Positions 8,493-19,686 are shown, numbered from the stretch's first letter. The stretch is 64,000 bases of DNA from Polaromonas sp. 39-63-25 (GCF_002278925.1 NZ_NCJH01000008.1:62001-126000); one strand, 5' to 3'. The notes: generated by a model not told the origin, from the letters alone. Numbers and translations are program-made.

Positions 8493-9683
8493 ATGAGACA
8501 AGCCGTTTTAGACCTCGAAGAGTCGATGATCCGCCAGGTGGCCAATGCCGGCATGGGGCGCAGCGATGTGCTCAAGTTCTGGTTTGGTGAAAGTGACGAG
8601 GTCACGCCCGCCTTCATCCGCGACGCCGCCATCACCTCGCTGCAGCAGGGCGAAACTTTTTATGCGCACAACCTGGGCCTGCCGGAGCTGCGCGAGGCGA
8701 TTGCGCGTTACGCCACCGGCTTGCGCTGCGCCGGCGCGGCAGCGATTGATGCGGACCGCATTGCCGTCACCTCCGGCGGCGTGAATGCCCTGATGCTGGC
8801 CATGCAGGCGCTGGTGGATGCCGGCGATGAGGTGGTGGCGGTCACGCCGGTCTGGCCCAACCTGACCGCGCAGCCGCTGATCATGGGCGCCAGGCTGCGC
8901 TGCGTGAGTCTGCGGCCGGTGGCCGGCCAGTGGCAACTCGATATGGATGAGTTGCTGGCGGCCGTCACGCCCCGGACCCGGCTGTTGATTGTCAACGCAC
9001 CGAACAACCCAACCGGCTGGACCCTGAGCCGCGCCGAGCAGGAAACCCTGCTCGCACACTGCCGCCGCACCGGTACCTGGATTCTCGCCGACGAGGTGTA
9101 CGAGCGGCTTTATTTCGAGCCCACGGAAAATGGCTGCGCGCCGAGTTTCCTGGATATCGCTGTCCCGGATGACCGGCTGGTGGTTGTGCACAGTTTTTCC
9201 AAGAGCTTTTTGATGACCGGCTGGCGCTTGGGCTGGCTGGTGATGCCGCCGGGCATGACGCCGCACATTGGCAAGCTGGTGGAGTTCAATACCTCGTGCG
9301 CCCCGGTATTCGTCCAGCGGGCCGCCCTGGTGGCGCTGGCAAGGACCGATGACGTCACGCCGCAGCTGGTGGCGCACCTGAAAACCTGCCGCGACACGCT
9401 GGTGCCGCTGCTGCAGGCCCTGCCGGGCGTGGAAGTGGCCCCGGCCCGGGGCGGCATGTATGCATTTTTCCGGCTGTCGGATCAGGAGCGCTTCGGTGAT
9501 TCGCTGGCCACTGCCAAACGCCTGGTGGTGGAGGCCGGCCTCGGGTTGGCCCCCGGCAATGCCTTCATGGTCAACCCGGCGCCCGAGGCCCAGGGCTGGC
9601 TGCGCTGGTGTTTTGCGAGCCGGGACGTCGCCAGGCTGGGGCAGGGCGTGGAGCGCCTGGCCCGCTGGCTGCCGGGCGCCTGA
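8493..9683 (+). CDS. PLP-dependent aminotransferase, class I/II
   Basis: Fold-type I aminotransferase of 396 residues. NAPNNPTGW (168-176), the [10 protein letters not shown] segment (199-208) and the PLP lysine in [16 protein letters not shown] (K237), with the phosphate-binding arginine after it, are all present. The substrate is unknown; aspartate/aromatic or alanine-type specificity are all possible. It starts 37 bases after the binding-protein gene and may be cotranscribed with it. The rpsO promoter begins within about 20 bases of its stop. Confidence 0.88.
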   Translation: MRQAVLDLEESMIRQVANAGMGRSDVLKFWFGESDEVTPAFIRDAAITSLQQGETFYAHNLGLPELREAIARYATGLRCAGAAAIDADRIAVTSGGVNALMLAMQALVDAGDEVVAVTPVWPNLTAQPLIMGARLRCVSLRPVAGQWQLDMDELLAAVTPRTRLLIVNAPNNPTGWTLSRAEQETLLAHCRRTGTWILADEVYERLYFEPTENGCAPSFLDIAVPDDRLVVVHSFSKSFLMTGWRLGWLVMPPGMTPHIGKLVEFNTSCAPVFVQRAALVALARTDDVTPQLVAHLKTCRDTLVPLLQALPGVEVAPARGGMYAFFRLSDQERFGDSLATAKRLVVEAGLGLAPGNAFMVNPAPEAQGWLRWCFASRDVARLGQGVERLARWLPGA

Positions 9684-9708
9684 GCCGGCCCGGAGACTGG
9701 GCTATAAT
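9680..9708 (+). promoter_or_regulatory. Sigma-70 promoter of rpsO
   Basis: A perfect -10 TATAAT lies at 9703-9708. The -35 region (CTGAGC, 9680-9685, 17-base spacing) is poor. It overlaps the end of the preceding gene and leaves a leader of about 118 bases before rpsO, long enough for the S15 autoregulatory structure known in other bacteria. Confidence 0.7.
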
Positions 9709-9832
9709 CCAAGGCTCTGCCCAAAAGCGTGCTTTTTCATTCGTGAACCAGCACCTCGCAGAACACGGCGGCAACGGTCAACTCCCACGTCGGGAACACT
9801 GTACCGCTCGCAAGTTATTTCAAGGAAAACCC

Positions 9833-10099
9833 ATGATCGCGAAATCCATCAAGGCCGACATCGTTCAGGCCAACGCACGCGCCGCCGGCGACACCGGCAG
9901 CCCTGAAGTTCAAGTGGCCCTGCTGACTGGCCGCATCAATGAACTGATGCCCCATTTCAAGACCCACGCCAAGGATCACCACGGTCGCCGTGGTCTGCTG
10001 CGCATGGTGAGCCGCCGCCGCAAGCTGCTGGACTACCTGAAGTCCAAGGATGCGGCCCGTTATGTGGCGTTGATCGCCAAGCTTGGCCTGCGCAAATAA
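9833..10099 (+). CDS. rpsO: 30S ribosomal protein S15
   Basis: An 88-residue S15, binding 16S rRNA in the central domain of the small subunit. Family residues include [14 protein letters not shown] and the [22 protein letters not shown] stretch that contacts rRNA. AAGGAAAACCC precedes ATG 9833. It is followed by its own intrinsic terminator and then pnp, the conserved rpsO-pnp order. Confidence 0.97.
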   Translation: MIAKSIKADIVQANARAAGDTGSPEVQVALLTGRINELMPHFKTHAKDHHGRRGLLRMVSRRRKLLDYLKSKDAARYVALIAKLGLRK

Positions 10100-10119
10100 G
10101 CGCTAAAACGGTTGCAAGG

Positions 10120-10153
10120 CGCCTGAGTTAGTTCACTAGCTCAGGCGTTTTTT
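10120..10153 (+). terminator. Intrinsic terminator after rpsO
   Basis: CGCCTGAG (10120-10127) pairs perfectly with CTCAGGCG (10140-10147), followed by six T (10148-10153). Confidence 0.93.
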
Positions 10154-10188
10154 ACTTCGGAGCAAGGCAAAACGATCACGCGCTGTGT

Positions 10189-10233
10189 CATTCCACAAGG
10201 CAAGTCCTGGTATCCCAGGCGTTTTGTGGAATG
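10189..10233 (+). promoter_or_regulatory. Long stem-loop in the pnp leader
   Basis: CATTCCACAA (10189-10198) pairs perfectly with TTGTGGAATG (10224-10233), with an inner CCTGG/CCAGG stem. It lies about 73 bases before the pnp start. In E. coli a comparable leader stem is cut by RNase III as the first step of PNPase autoregulation; that role here is inferred from position and shape. Confidence 0.65.
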
Positions 10234-10305
10234 GCATCGTGTTCTGCCAGCCACCCCTCCGGGCTCCTGCACTGCCTCAAGTGCTTGAAACTAGTGGAGA
10301 TAACC

Positions 10306-12423
10306 ATGAGCATTTTCAACAAAGTCACCAAATCCTTCCAGTGGGGCCAGCACAAGGTCACGATGGAAACCGGCGAAGTCGCCCGCCAGTCCGGCGGCGC
10401 AGTGATGGTCGATATGGACGGCACCGTGGTGCTGGCCACCGTGGTCGCCAAGGCTGACGCCAAGCCCGGCCAGGACTTCTTTCCCCTGACCGTCGACTAC
10501 CTCGAAAAAACCTACGCCGCCGGCCGCATTCCCGGCAGCTTTTTCAAGCGTGAAGGCCGTCCCAGCGAGTTCGAAACGCTGACCTCGCGCCTGATCGACC
10601 GCCCGATCCGTCCGCTGTTTCCTGAAGGCTTCTTCAACGAAGTGCAGGTTGTGATCCATGTGCTGTCACTGAATCCTGAAGTCGAAGGCGACATTCCTGC
10701 GCTGATCGGCGCAAGTGCTGCGCTGGCGATCTCCGGCATTCCGTTCAACGGCCCGATTGGCGCCGCCCGCGTGGCCTACATCGACGGCCAGTATGTGCTG
10801 AACCCCGGCAAGACCCAGCTGAAAGATTCGAAGATGGACTTGGTCGTGGCGGGCACCGAAGCCGCCGTGCTGATGGTCGAGTCCGAGGCCCAGCAGCTGT
10901 CCGAAGAAATCATGCTCGGCGCCGTGGTGTTCGGCCATGAGCAGGGCAACATCGCCATCAACGCGATTCACGAGCTCGTTCGTGATGCCGGCAAGCCGGT
11001 CTGGGACTGGCGCGCGCCTCCCAAGGACGAGGTGCTGATCGCCAAGGTGGTCTCGCTGGCCGAAGAGAAGCTGGTGGCGGCCTACCAGATCCGCAACAAG
11101 CAGGCCCGCACCCACGCCACGCGTGAAGTGACCACCTGGACCAAGATGGGCCTGAAGGCCGAAGGCGTCGAATTCGACAGCGTGGCTGTGGACGGCATGC
11201 TGTTCGACATCGAAGCCAAAATCGTGCGCAGCCAGATCCTGGCCGGCGATCCGCGTATCGACGGCCGCGACACGCGCACCGTGCGCCCCATCGAAATCCG
11301 CAACAGCGTGCTGCCCCGTACCCACGGTTCGGCCCTGTTCACGCGTGGCGAGACCCAGGCGCTGGTGATCACCACGCTGGGCACCGAGCGCGATGCACAG
11401 CGCATTGACGCCTTGTCGGGCGACTATGAAGACCGCTTCATGCTGCACTACAACATGCCTCCGTTTGCCACCGGCGAAACCGGTCGTGTCGGCTCGCCAA
11501 AACGCCGCGAAATCGGCCACGGCCGCCTCGCCAAGCGTGCGCTGATCGCCGTGCTGCCGACCAAGGAAGAATTCCCCTACACCATGCGTGTCGTCAGCGA
11601 GATCACCGAGTCCAACGGCTCCTCGTCGATGGCATCCGTCTGCGGCGGCTGCCTGTCGCTGATGGACGCCGGCGTGCCGATGAAGGCCCACGTGGCCGGC
11701 ATCGCCATGGGTCTGATCAAGGAAGACAACCGCTTCGCCGTGCTGACCGACATCCTGGGTGACGAAGATCATCTGGGTGACATGGACTTCAAGGTGGCCG
11801 GTACCACCGCCGGCATCACTGCGCTGCAGATGGACATCAAGATCCAGGGCATCACGAAAGAAATCATGCAGGTTGCGCTGGCGCAGGCCAAGGAAGCCCG
11901 CATGCACATCCTCGGCAAGATGCAGGAAGCCATGGGCGAAGCCAAGGCCGAGGTCTCTGACTTCGCACCGCGCCTGTATGTCATGAAGATCAACCCCGAG
12001 AAGATCCGTGACGTGATCGGCAAGGGCGGCGCCGTGATTCGCGCGCTGACCGAAGAGACCGGCACGCAGATCAACATCGAGGAAGACGGCACCATCACGA
12101 TCGCGTCGAACGACAGCGCCAAGGCCGATGAAGCCAAACGCCGCATCGCCGAGATCACCGCCGAAGTCGAAATCGGCAAGGTCTACGAAGGCGCGATCAC
12201 CAAGATCCTGGACTTCGGTGCCCTCGTCAACCTGCTGCCCGGCAAGGACGGCCTGCTGCACATCAGCCAGATCGCCCACGAACGTGTCGAGCGCGTGACC
12301 GACTACCTGAGCGAAGGCCAGATCGTCAAGGTCAAGGTTCTGGAAACCGACGAAAAAGGCCGCGTCAAGCTGTCCATGAAGGCACTGCTCGACCGTCCGG
12401 CCCAAGGCCAGGACCAGGGCTGA
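10306..12423 (+). CDS. pnp: Polyribonucleotide nucleotidyltransferase (PNPase)
   Basis: PNPase is a phosphorolytic 3'-5' exoribonuclease and degradosome component, 705 residues. Two RNase PH domains fill the first 550 residues, followed by a KH domain ([20 protein letters not shown], about 563-582) and an S1 domain (about 620-690, with [20 protein letters not shown]). The start at 10306 follows GTGGAGATAACC; the frame is open further upstream but the family begins at MSIFNKV. The stem-loop in the leader suggests autoregulation. Confidence 0.97.
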   Translation: MSIFNKVTKSFQWGQHKVTMETGEVARQSGGAVMVDMDGTVVLATVVAKADAKPGQDFFPLTVDYLEKTYAAGRIPGSFFKREGRPSEFETLTSRLIDRPIRPLFPEGFFNEVQVVIHVLSLNPEVEGDIPALIGASAALAISGIPFNGPIGAARVAYIDGQYVLNPGKTQLKDSKMDLVVAGTEAAVLMVESEAQQLSEEIMLGAVVFGHEQGNIAINAIHELVRDAGKPVWDWRAPPKDEVLIAKVVSLAEEKLVAAYQIRNKQARTHATREVTTWTKMGLKAEGVEFDSVAVDGMLFDIEAKIVRSQILAGDPRIDGRDTRTVRPIEIRNSVLPRTHGSALFTRGETQALVITTLGTERDAQRIDALSGDYEDRFMLHYNMPPFATGETGRVGSPKRREIGHGRLAKRALIAVLPTKEEFPYTMRVVSEITESNGSSSMASVCGGCLSLMDAGVPMKAHVAGIAMGLIKEDNRFAVLTDILGDEDHLGDMDFKVAGTTAGITALQMDIKIQGITKEIMQVALAQAKEARMHILGKMQEAMGEAKAEVSDFAPRLYVMKINPEKIRDVIGKGGAVIRALTEETGTQINIEEDGTITIASNDSAKADEAKRRIAEITAEVEIGKVYEGAITKILDFGALVNLLPGKDGLLHISQIAHERVERVTDYLSEGQIVKVKVLETDEKGRVKLSMKALLDRPAQGQDQG

Positions 12424-12424
12424 A

Positions 12425-12476
12425 CTGCTATCTGATTGATAGCTGCTCGCGCCCGTCTGACGGGCGCTTCGGCCAA
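12425..12476 (+). repeat. Dispersed repeat family A, copy 2
   Basis: GCTATCTGATTGATAGCTGC followed by GCGCCCGTCTGACGGGCGC fills the 55-base pnp-qor gap. The second palindrome could terminate or process the pnp message, though no T-run follows. Confidence 0.75.
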
Positions 12477-12478
12477 CA

Positions 12479-13495
12479 ATGAGCATGTACCTGATGAAAG
12501 CAGTCGAAATCACTTCCTTCGGACCGCCCGACGTCCTGCGTCTGGGCGAGCGGCCTGCGCCGGTTGCCGGCGAAGGCGAGTTGCTGATCCGCGTCAGTGC
12601 CAGCGGGGTGAACCGCCCCGATGTCCTGCAGCGCACCGGCAACTACCCGGTGCCGCCCGGAGCGTCGGATATTCCGGGGCTGGAAGTGGCTGGCGTGGTG
12701 GTTGGCGGCGACGCCGAGGCCATGGCGCAGGCCGGCCTGAAGGTGGGCGACCGTGTCTGCGCGCTGGTGGCGGGCGGCGGTTATGCCGAGCTGTGTGTGG
12801 CGCCGGTGGGCCAGTGTCTGCCGGTGCCGGCGGGCCTCAGTGATATCGAGGCAGCCTCGCTGCCCGAAACATTCTTTACCGTCTGGAGCAATGTCTTTGA
12901 CCGGGTGCGCCTGCAAAAGGGCGAAACCCTGTTGGTCCAGGGCGGCTCCAGCGGAATCGGAGTCACGGCCATCCAGATGGCCAAGGCGCTGGGCGCCACG
13001 GTGCTGGTCACGGCTGGCAGTGACGACAAATGCGCCGCCTGCCTGGCCCTCGGTGCCGACCATGCGATCAACTACAAGACCAGCGACTTTGCCGAAGAGG
13101 TCAAGAAGCTCACGGCAGGTCAGGGCGTCAATGTCATTCTCGACATGGTTGCCGGCAGCTACGTGGCGCGTGAGGTCGAGTGCCTCGCCGAAGACGGCCG
13201 TCTGGTGATCATTGCCGTGCAGGGCGGCCTCAAGGCCGAGTTCAATGCCGGCCTGGTGCTGCGAAAGCGCCTGACCGTCACCGGTTCGACCCTGCGGCCA
13301 CGGTCCATCGAGTTCAAGGCTGCGATTGCCGCGGCCCTGCGGGACAAGGTCTGGCCGCTGATTGTCAGCGGTGCGATCAAGCCCGTGATCCACAGCACGT
13401 TTGCTGCGGCGGAGGCCGCGCAGGCCCATGCGCTGATGGAGTCGAACCAGCACATCGGCAAAATCGTCTTGACCTGGCAGGTACCCAGCCCATGA
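12479..13495 (+). CDS. NAD(P)H:quinone oxidoreductase, zinc-independent MDR family
   Basis: Medium-chain reductase of the quinone oxidoreductase/PIG3 type, 338 residues. The N-terminal GroES-like domain has [20 protein letters not shown]; the Rossmann nucleotide-binding motif is [18 protein letters not shown] (about 154-171), of the AxxGxxG class typical of NADPH-binding quinone reductases. The catalytic-zinc cysteines and histidine of alcohol dehydrogenases are absent. It overlaps tpiA by four bases (ATGA). A second possible start is the Met at residue 6. Confidence 0.88.
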   Translation: MSMYLMKAVEITSFGPPDVLRLGERPAPVAGEGELLIRVSASGVNRPDVLQRTGNYPVPPGASDIPGLEVAGVVVGGDAEAMAQAGLKVGDRVCALVAGGGYAELCVAPVGQCLPVPAGLSDIEAASLPETFFTVWSNVFDRVRLQKGETLLVQGGSSGIGVTAIQMAKALGATVLVTAGSDDKCAACLALGADHAINYKTSDFAEEVKKLTAGQGVNVILDMVAGSYVAREVECLAEDGRLVIIAVQGGLKAEFNAGLVLRKRLTVTGSTLRPRSIEFKAAIAAALRDKVWPLIVSGAIKPVIHSTFAAAEAAQAHALMESNQHIGKIVLTWQVPSP

Positions 13496-14250
13496 AAAAA
13501 CTCATCGCAGGAAACTGGAAAATGAACGGCAGCCTGGCTGCCAACGAAGCCTTGCTGCAGGCTCTGGCGGCCGGTTTTCCGGGGCAGCCGGCGTGTGCGG
13601 TGGCGGTGTGTGTTCCTGCGCCGTATCTGGCGCAGTTCCAGGCGCTGGCCAAGGCCTTGCCGGCGCTGGCTGCCATTGATCTGGGGGCGCAGGACGTTTC
13701 GGCCAAGGCCTCCGGGGCCTACACCGGTGAAGTCAGCGCGTCCATGCTGAAGGACTTCGGCTGCCGTTACGCCATCGTCGGCCACTCGGAGCGCCGCCAG
13801 TACCACTTTGAGACCGATGCGCTGGTGGCCGAAAAGGCACAGCAGGCGCTGGCCATGGGTATCACGCCGATTGTCTGTGTCGGCGAGACCTTGGCAGAAC
13901 GCGAAGCAGGGCAGACGGAAAGCGTCGTCAAACGCCAGCTGGCAGCCGTGATTCATGCCAATGGCCACTGCATCAGTGAAATCGTCGTGGCCTACGAACC
14001 GGTCTGGGCGATCGGCACCGGCAAGACGGCGACACCCGAGCAGGCGCAAGCGGTGCACGCGGTGCTCAGGGCCCAGCTCAAGGCGGCGACGGACCAGTCC
14101 GCGCGCGTGAAAATTCTGTATGGCGGAAGCATGAATGCGGCCAACGCCGCAACGCTGCTGAGCCAGCCTGACATCGACGGCGGCCTGATCGGCGGCGCGT
14201 CGCTCAAGGCCCCCGATTTTTTGACGATTATTGCTGCAGCTGCCGTCTGA
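13492..14250 (+). CDS. tpiA: Triosephosphate isomerase
   Basis: Interconverts dihydroxyacetone phosphate and glyceraldehyde 3-phosphate in glycolysis/gluconeogenesis; cytosolic TIM barrel of 252 residues. Seen are the N-terminal NWKMNG with the catalytic lysine, the catalytic histidine in GHSERR, the catalytic glutamate in [14 protein letters not shown] with the flexible loop, and the phosphate-binding GGS and GGASL near the end. The ATGA overlap with the upstream reductase implies translational coupling. Confidence 0.97.
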   Translation: MKKLIAGNWKMNGSLAANEALLQALAAGFPGQPACAVAVCVPAPYLAQFQALAKALPALAAIDLGAQDVSAKASGAYTGEVSASMLKDFGCRYAIVGHSERRQYHFETDALVAEKAQQALAMGITPIVCVGETLAEREAGQTESVVKRQLAAVIHANGHCISEIVVAYEPVWAIGTGKTATPEQAQAVHAVLRAQLKAATDQSARVKILYGGSMNAANAATLLSQPDIDGGLIGGASLKAPDFLTIIAAAAV

Positions 14251-14283
14251 CGGGCGAAGCACGCTATTCAATTAGGAGTAAAC

Positions 14284-14694
14284 ATGAACGTTTTGTTAAC
14301 CATTGTTCTGGCGGTCCAGATGATCACCGCGCTGGGCATGATCGGCCTGATCCTCGTGCAGCATGGCAAGGGTGCCGACATGGGGGCGGCTTTTGGCAGC
14401 GGCGGCTCCGGCAGCCTGTTTGGCGCCAGCGGCAGTGCCAACTTCCTGTCGCGCACGACAGCGGTTTTGGCCGGCGTGTTTTTTGTCTGCACACTGGCCC
14501 TGGCTTATTTCGGTAACGCGCGTCCACAGACCGGCACCAGCGTGCTGGAAGGCGCAGCCATCACCGCGCCAGCGCCGGTTGCTCCCGGTGCCGGCCAGAT
14601 CCCCGGCACGGCAAGCCCCGCACCTGCAGCGGGTGCGGTTGCCGTACCGCCTGCACCGGCAGCTTCTGGCGCAGGTCAGATCCCGACGAAATAG
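14284..14694 (+). CDS. secG: Protein translocase subunit SecG
   Basis: SecYEG channel subunit, 136 residues. There are two membrane segments (about 3-22 and 57-76) and the conserved cytoplasmic loop with VQHGKGADMGAAFGSG and GSGSLFGASG. The C-terminal tail of about 55 residues is Ala/Pro-rich and carries a duplicated GAGQIP motif (near 105 and 129), longer than the E. coli tail. AGGAG precedes the start. It is placed between tpiA and the tRNA-Leu/nuo block as in other Burkholderiales. Confidence 0.95.
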   Translation: MNVLLTIVLAVQMITALGMIGLILVQHGKGADMGAAFGSGGSGSLFGASGSANFLSRTTAVLAGVFFVCTLALAYFGNARPQTGTSVLEGAAITAPAPVAPGAGQIPGTASPAPAAGAVAVPPAPAASGAGQIPTK

Positions 14695-14704
14695 CGCCAT
14701 AAAG

Positions 14705-14730
14705 GTGCCGTTCTGCTCAGGGAACGGCAC
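14705..14730 (+). other. Perfect 9-bp hairpin between secG and tRNA-Leu
   Basis: GTGCCGTTC (14705-14713) pairs with GAACGGCAC (14722-14730). No T-run follows, so this is more likely a processing or stability structure at the secG mRNA end than a strong terminator. Confidence 0.55.
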
Positions 14731-14808
14731 AAATTCAGGGTAAACTCTGAGACTGCCCGGAAAGCCAAAACCGCAAGGTTCCTCATGCAATCCGGACAGC
14801 TAAAAACC

Positions 14809-14893
14809 GCGGACGTGGTGAAATTGGTAGACACGCTATCTTGAGGGGGTAGTGGCGAAAGCTGTGCGAGTTCGAGTCTCGCCGTCCGCACCA
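14809..14893 (+). tRNA. tRNA-Leu (anticodon GAG)
   Basis: The acceptor arms GCGGACG/CGTCCGC close the molecule, the D-arm is GTGAAATTGGTAGACAC, the anticodon stem CTATC/GGTAG holds the loop TTGAGGG with anticodon GAG, there is a long class II variable arm, and the T-arm GCGAGTTCGAGTCTCGC is intact. Discriminator A and an encoded CCA complete it. It lies 96 bases before nuoA. Confidence 0.97.
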
Positions 14894-14989
14894 CCTACAG
14901 GCACTGGCCAGTACTGCGCAGGCAGGGCCCAAGGCCTTGAACAGCAAACTGGCACCCAGCACAAGCGGCTTGCAGAAGTTGAATCGACG

Positions 14990-15349
14990 ATGAACCTCGA
15001 CCAATACCTCCCCGTCCTGTTGTTTATCCTGGTGGGCGTGGCTGTCGGCGTGGTGCCCCAGGTGCTGGGTCGTCTGCTTGGTCCGAACAAGCCGGACAGC
15101 GAAAAAAATTCCCCTTATGAGTGCGGCTTCGAGGCGTTTGAAGATGCCCGCATGAAGTTCGATGTGCGTTATTACCTCGTCGCCATCCTGTTCATTCTTT
15201 TCGACCTCGAAATCGCCTTCCTGTTTCCGTGGGCCGTGGCGCTCAAGGAGATCGGTCCGGTGGGTTTCTGGTCCATGATGATTTTCCTCGGCATTCTGGT
15301 CGTTGGTTTTGCCTACGAGTGGAAAAAAGGCGCCCTGGACTGGGAATAG
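14990..15349 (+). CDS. nuoA: NADH-quinone oxidoreductase subunit A
   Basis: Membrane subunit of complex I, 119 residues, three membrane segments. The conserved loop [23 protein letters not shown] is present, including the cysteine near the quinone tunnel. It heads the 14-gene nuo operon 96 bases downstream of tRNA-Leu. The start at 14990 (MNLDQYLPV) fits the family. Confidence 0.97.
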   Translation: MNLDQYLPVLLFILVGVAVGVVPQVLGRLLGPNKPDSEKNSPYECGFEAFEDARMKFDVRYYLVAILFILFDLEIAFLFPWAVALKEIGPVGFWSMMIFLGILVVGFAYEWKKGALDWE

Positions 15350-15398
15350 CTCACCAAGACTCAGCGGCTGCACGCGCAGCCGCCACAAAGGGACGGGT

Positions 15399-15881
15399 AT
15401 GTCACTAGAAGGTGTTTTCAACGAAGGCTTCATGACCACCAGTTACGACTCGGTGGTCAACTGGGCCAAGACCGGGTCGCTCTGGCCCATGACCTTCGGC
15501 CTGGCCTGCTGCGCCGTCGAGATGATGCATTCGGCCGCTGCGCGTTACGACATCGGCCGTTTCGGTGCCGAGGTGTTTCGTGCCAGTCCGCGCCAGAGTG
15601 ACCTCATGATTGTGGCCGGCACCTTGTGCAACAAGATGGGTCCGGCCTTGCGCAAGGTGTACGACCAGATGGCCGAGCCGCGCTGGGTGATTTCCATGGG
15701 TTCCTGCGCCAATGGCGGTGGGTATTACCACTACAGCTACTCGGTCGTTCGCGGGTGTGATCGCATCGTGCCGGTGGATGTGTATGTGCCGGGTTGCCCG
15801 CCCACGGCCGAAGCCCTGATCTACGGCATTATCCAGTTGCAGCAGAAAATCCGCCGCACCAACACCATTGCGAGGGCTTGA
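15399..15881 (+). CDS. nuoB: NADH-quinone oxidoreductase subunit B
   Basis: Peripheral-arm subunit carrying Fe-S cluster N2, the last electron donor to quinone; 160 residues. The cluster ligands are visible: the adjacent cysteines in [10 protein letters not shown], the cysteine in GSCANGGG and the one in VPGCPP. The stop overlaps the nuoC start by one base (TGATG). Confidence 0.97.
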   Translation: MSLEGVFNEGFMTTSYDSVVNWAKTGSLWPMTFGLACCAVEMMHSAAARYDIGRFGAEVFRASPRQSDLMIVAGTLCNKMGPALRKVYDQMAEPRWVISMGSCANGGGYYHYSYSVVRGCDRIVPVDVYVPGCPPTAEALIYGIIQLQQKIRRTNTIARA

Positions 15882-16492
15882 TGGGTCCTTTGCATCCTGC
15901 TACTGCTGAACAGCTCTCCGGCATCATTGCCGCTGCCTTGGGCGACAAAGCCAAGCGCACCACGGTGGCGCTCGGTGAGGTGACCGTTGTTGTCGATGTG
16001 TCCGATTACAAGGCGGCTGCCCTGATCCTGCGCGACACCCGCGGCTGCCAATTCGAACAGCTGATGGACCTTTGCGGTGTCGATTATTCCGAGTACGCCG
16101 AGGGCCGCTACGATGGTCGCCGCTTTTGCGTGGTGTCCCATTTGCTTTCTGTCAGTCTGAACCAGCGTGTTCGCCTGAAGGTCTTCTGCGCCGACGATGA
16201 TTTCCCTGTGGTGGCATCCGTCAGCGATGTCTGGAACTCGGCCAACTGGTTCGAGCGCGAGGCCTTTGACCTGTTCGGCATCGTTTTCGAGGGGCACAAC
16301 GATCTGCGCCGCATCCTGACCGACTACGGCTTTATCGGCCATCCTTTCCGCAAGGATTTTCCGACCACAGGCCATGTCGAGATGCGCTACGACCCCGAGC
16401 AGAAGCGCGTGATTTACCAGCCAGTGACGATTGAACCCCGCGAAATCACGCCGCGCGTGATCCGTGAAGACAACTACGGAGGGGTGCAGTAG
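15881..16492 (+). CDS. nuoC: NADH-quinone oxidoreductase subunit C
   Basis: Peripheral-arm scaffold subunit (30 kDa subunit homologue), 203 residues. The signature stretch runs from [19 protein letters not shown] to GHPFRKDFP. It is separate from nuoD, unlike the nuoCD fusion of enterobacteria. Confidence 0.96.
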   Translation: MGPLHPATAEQLSGIIAAALGDKAKRTTVALGEVTVVVDVSDYKAAALILRDTRGCQFEQLMDLCGVDYSEYAEGRYDGRRFCVVSHLLSVSLNQRVRLKVFCADDDFPVVASVSDVWNSANWFEREAFDLFGIVFEGHNDLRRILTDYGFIGHPFRKDFPTTGHVEMRYDPEQKRVIYQPVTIEPREITPRVIREDNYGGVQ

Positions 16493-16530
16493 CTATTTGT
16501 TCTTGCGGGCCTGGCCCGCAATCCAGGGTG
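16490..16530 (+). repeat. Possible degenerate family A repeat between nuoC and nuoD
   Basis: TAGCTATTTGTTCTTGCGGGC-CTG-GCCCGCAA partly matches family A and contains a 6-bp stem. It fills part of the 100-base nuoC-nuoD gap. Confidence 0.4.
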
Positions 16531-16592
16531 GCGTTGTTCGCCCGCATGGATACCGGATGAGTCCGGCATGACAAGTCAAACGCAGAATCGAT

Positions 16593-17846
16593 ATGGCTGA
16601 AATCAAAAACTACACGCTCAACTTCGGGCCGCAGCATCCCGCTGCCCATGGCGTCTTGCGTCTTGTTCTGGAACTGGACGGCGAAGTGGTGCAGCGTGCC
16701 GACCCGCACATCGGCTTGCTGCATCGCGCCACCGAGAAGCTTGCCGAGAGCAAGACTTACATCCAGTCGCTGCCCTACATGGACCGGCTCGACTACGTGT
16801 CCATGATGTGCAACGAGCATGCCTACTGCCTGGCCATCGAAAAGCTGCTGGGTGTGGATGTGCCCATCCGCGCGCAGTACATCCGTGTCATGTTCTCGGA
16901 AATCACGCGCCTGCTGAATCACCTGATGTGGCTGGGCTCGCACGGCAATGACTGTGGCAGCTCGACCATCCTGATCTACACCTTTCGCGAGCGTGAAGAC
17001 CTGTTTGATATTTACGAGGCGGTGTCCGGTGCGCGCATGCACGCGGCATATTTCCGTCCCGGCGGCGTTTACCGCGACCTGCCGGACACCATGCCGCAGT
17101 ACAAGGTCAGCAAGATCCGGAATGCCAAGGCCATAGAGGCGATGAACGAGAACCGCCAGGGTTCACTGCTCGATTTCATCGGGGACTTCACCCGCCGTTT
17201 CCCGGCTTATGTGGACGAGTATGAAACGTTGCTGACGGACAACCGCATCTGGAAGCAGCGCACGGTGGGTGTCGGTGTGGTTTCGCCGGAACGCGCACTC
17301 GCCATGGGCATGACCGGTCCGATGTTGCGCGGCTCCGGCATGGCGTGGGACCTGCGCAAGCAGCAGCCCTACGAGGTTTACGACCGCATGGATTTCGACA
17401 TTCCCGTGGGCAAGACCGGCGACTGCTACGACCGCTATCTGGTGCGGGTCGAGGAGATGCGCCAGTCCAACCGCATCATCGAGCAGTGCGTGGCCTGGCT
17501 GCGCGCCAATCCGGGGCCCGTGATCACCAGCAACCACAAGGTGGCTGCTCCCGGGCGCGAGTCCATGAAGTCCAACATGGAGGAGCTGATCCATCATTTC
17601 AAGCTCTTCACGGAAGGCCTCCATGTACCCGAAGGTGAAGCCTATGCCGCGGTCGAACACCCGAAGGGCGAGTTCGGCATTTATATCGTGAGCGACGGCG
17701 CCAACAAGCCTTATCGCCTGAAGATCCGCCCGCCGGGTTTTGCGCACCTTGCTGCGCTGGACGAAATGGCGCGTGGCCACATGCTGGCCGATGCCGTGGC
17801 GATCATCGGAACCATGGACATTGTTTTTGGAGAGATTGATCGATGA
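16593..17846 (+). CDS. nuoD: NADH-quinone oxidoreductase subunit D
   Basis: 49-kDa-type subunit forming the quinone-binding pocket with NuoB, 417 residues. Family motifs include [14 protein letters not shown] near the N-terminus with the quinone-pocket histidine, [10 protein letters not shown], and [16 protein letters not shown] towards the C-terminus. The last four bases overlap nuoE (ATGA). Confidence 0.97.
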   Translation: MAEIKNYTLNFGPQHPAAHGVLRLVLELDGEVVQRADPHIGLLHRATEKLAESKTYIQSLPYMDRLDYVSMMCNEHAYCLAIEKLLGVDVPIRAQYIRVMFSEITRLLNHLMWLGSHGNDCGSSTILIYTFREREDLFDIYEAVSGARMHAAYFRPGGVYRDLPDTMPQYKVSKIRNAKAIEAMNENRQGSLLDFIGDFTRRFPAYVDEYETLLTDNRIWKQRTVGVGVVSPERALAMGMTGPMLRGSGMAWDLRKQQPYEVYDRMDFDIPVGKTGDCYDRYLVRVEEMRQSNRIIEQCVAWLRANPGPVITSNHKVAAPGRESMKSNMEELIHHFKLFTEGLHVPEGEAYAAVEHPKGEFGIYIVSDGANKPYRLKIRPPGFAHLAALDEMARGHMLADAVAIIGTMDIVFGEIDR

Positions 17847-18331
17847 TCTCTGAAGTTACCAAAGCGCGCTTCGCGAAAGAAGTCGCAAAATATCCCGCGG
17901 ACCAGAAGCAGTCGGCCGTCATGGCCTGCCTGGCGATCGTCCAGGAAGAGCAGGGCTACGTCAGCGCCGAGAGCGAAAAACTCGTGGCAGAGTACCTCGG
18001 CATGGCACCGATTGCCGTGCATGAGGTCACGACCTTCTACAACATGTACAACCAGCAGCCGGTGGGCAAGTACAAGATCAATGTCTGCACCAACCTGCCG
18101 TGCCAGCTGCGCGATGGCACCAGGGCGCTGGCCTACCTCGAGCACAAGCTGGGCGTGACCATGGGCGGCACGACGGAAGACGGCCTGTTCACCCTGCAGC
18201 AGTCCGAGTGCCTGGGCGCCTGCGCCGACTCGCCGGTCATGCTGGTCAACGACCTGCACATGTGCAGCTTCATGAGCAACGACAAACTCGACCAGCTGAT
18301 CGATGGCCTGAAATCGGGCGAGGCTAAATAA
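17843..18331 (+). CDS. nuoE: NADH-quinone oxidoreductase subunit E
   Basis: 24-kDa-type thioredoxin-fold subunit with the 2Fe-2S cluster N1a, 162 residues. The four cysteine ligands are in CTNLPC (two) and in [10 protein letters not shown] (two). It is part of the NADH dehydrogenase module with NuoF and NuoG, and lies two bases before nuoF. Confidence 0.96.
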   Translation: MISEVTKARFAKEVAKYPADQKQSAVMACLAIVQEEQGYVSAESEKLVAEYLGMAPIAVHEVTTFYNMYNQQPVGKYKINVCTNLPCQLRDGTRALAYLEHKLGVTMGGTTEDGLFTLQQSECLGACADSPVMLVNDLHMCSFMSNDKLDQLIDGLKSGEAK

Positions 18332-18333
18332 CC

Positions 18334-19686
18334 ATGTCTGCTTCCAGCATCCTCTCCCAGTTTGAAGCCACCGGCGTCCAGACCTCCTTCCACGGCCGCC
18401 ATATCGACCCGCAGATCATGGCGGGCCTCGATGGCGCCAACTGGCGCCTGAAAGACTACGAAGCGCGCGGCGGTTACCAGGCCCTGCGCAAGATCCTGGG
18501 CAAGGACGGCGGCGAAGGCCTGACACAAGACCAGGTGATCGCCGAGGTCAAGGGCAGCGGCTTGCGCGGACGTGGCGGCGCGGGTTTCCCGACCGGCCTG
18601 AAGTGGAGTTTCATGCCGCGCCAGTTTCCGGGCCAGAAATACCTGGTCTGCAACTCGGATGAAGGCGAGCCGGGCACGGCCAAAGACCGCGACATCATGC
18701 AGTACAACCCGCACATCGTCATCGAAGGCATGGCGATTGCCGCCTACGCGATGGGCATCAGCGTCGGTTACAACTACATCCACGGCGAAATTTTCACCAC
18801 TTACAAGCGGTTTGAAGAGGCGCTGGAAGAAGCGCGCGCCGCCGGCTTGCTGGGCGACAACATCCTGGGCAGCAGCTACAGCTTCCAGCTGCATGCGGCC
18901 CACGGTTTCGGCGCCTACATCTGCGGCGAGGAAACCGCTTTGCTCGAATCGCTGGAAGGCAAAAAAGGCCAGCCGCGTTTCAAGCCGCCGTTTCCCGCGA
19001 GTTTTGGCCTGTACGGCAAGCCGACAACGATCAACAACACGGAAACCTTCGCGGCCGTGCCGTGGATCATCCGCAATGGCGGCCAGGCCTACCTGGACTG
19101 CGGCAAGCCCAACAACGGCGGCACCAAGATCTTTACCATCAGCGGCGACGTCGAGCGTCCGGGCAACTATGAAATCCCGATGGGCACGCCTTTTGCCAAA
19201 CTGCTCGAGCTCGCGGGTGGCATGCGCGGCGGGCGCAAGCTCAAGGCCGTGATTCCCGGCGGTTCGTCCATGCCGGTGCTGCCGGCCGACATCATGATGG
19301 CCACCGACATGGACTACGACTCGATCGCCAAGGCCGGCTCCATGCTGGGCTCCGGCGCGGTGATCGTGATGGACGAGACCCGTTGCATGGTCAAGAGTCT
19401 GCTGCGCCTGTCCTACTTCTACATGCACGAGAGCTGCGGCCAGTGCACACCCTGCCGTGAGGGCACGGGCTGGCTCTGGCGCATGGTGGACCGCATTGAA
19501 CACGGCCATGGCCGTGAGAGCGACCTGGACTTGCTCAACTCGATCTCCGACAACATCCAGGGCCGCACCATCTGCGCGCTTGGCGACGCAGCGGCCATGC
19601 CGGTGCGCGCCATGATCAAGCACTTCCGCGCCGAATTCGAGCACCACATCACCCACAAGACCTGTCTGGTCCCGGTTTACGCATAA
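18334..19686 (+). CDS. nuoF: NADH-quinone oxidoreductase subunit F
   Basis: 51-kDa-type subunit that binds NADH, FMN and 4Fe-4S cluster N3; 450 residues. [13 protein letters not shown] is the nucleotide site, [13 protein letters not shown] and [17 protein letters not shown] the FMN region, and [14 protein letters not shown] with a later cysteine in GRTICALGD the cluster ligands. Confidence 0.97.
   Translation: MSASSILSQFEATGVQTSFHGRHIDPQIMAGLDGANWRLKDYEARGGYQALRKILGKDGGEGLTQDQVIAEVKGSGLRGRGGAGFPTGLKWSFMPRQFPGQKYLVCNSDEGEPGTAKDRDIMQYNPHIVIEGMAIAAYAMGISVGYNYIHGEIFTTYKRFEEALEEARAAGLLGDNILGSSYSFQLHAAHGFGAYICGEETALLESLEGKKGQPRFKPPFPASFGLYGKPTTINNTETFAAVPWIIRNGGQAYLDCGKPNNGGTKIFTISGDVERPGNYEIPMGTPFAKLLELAGGMRGGRKLKAVIPGGSSMPVLPADIMMATDMDYDSIAKAGSMLGSGAVIVMDETRCMVKSLLRLSYFYMHESCGQCTPCREGTGWLWRMVDRIEHGHGRESDLDLLNSISDNIQGRTICALGDAAAMPVRAMIKHFRAEFEHHITHKTCLVPVYA

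Noticed and set aside
10666-12642. Long open frame antisense to pnp (658 codons)
   Set aside because: It has low-complexity His/Gln/Asp/Gly-rich composition and mirrors a well-supported gene; such antisense frames are a codon-bias effect of GC-rich DNA. The same applies to those opposite nuoL and kup.
14695-14808. Intrinsic terminator closing secG
   Set aside because: The 9-bp hairpin at 14705-14730 is perfect, but the following bases are AAATTC with no T-run, so it is listed only as a hairpin.
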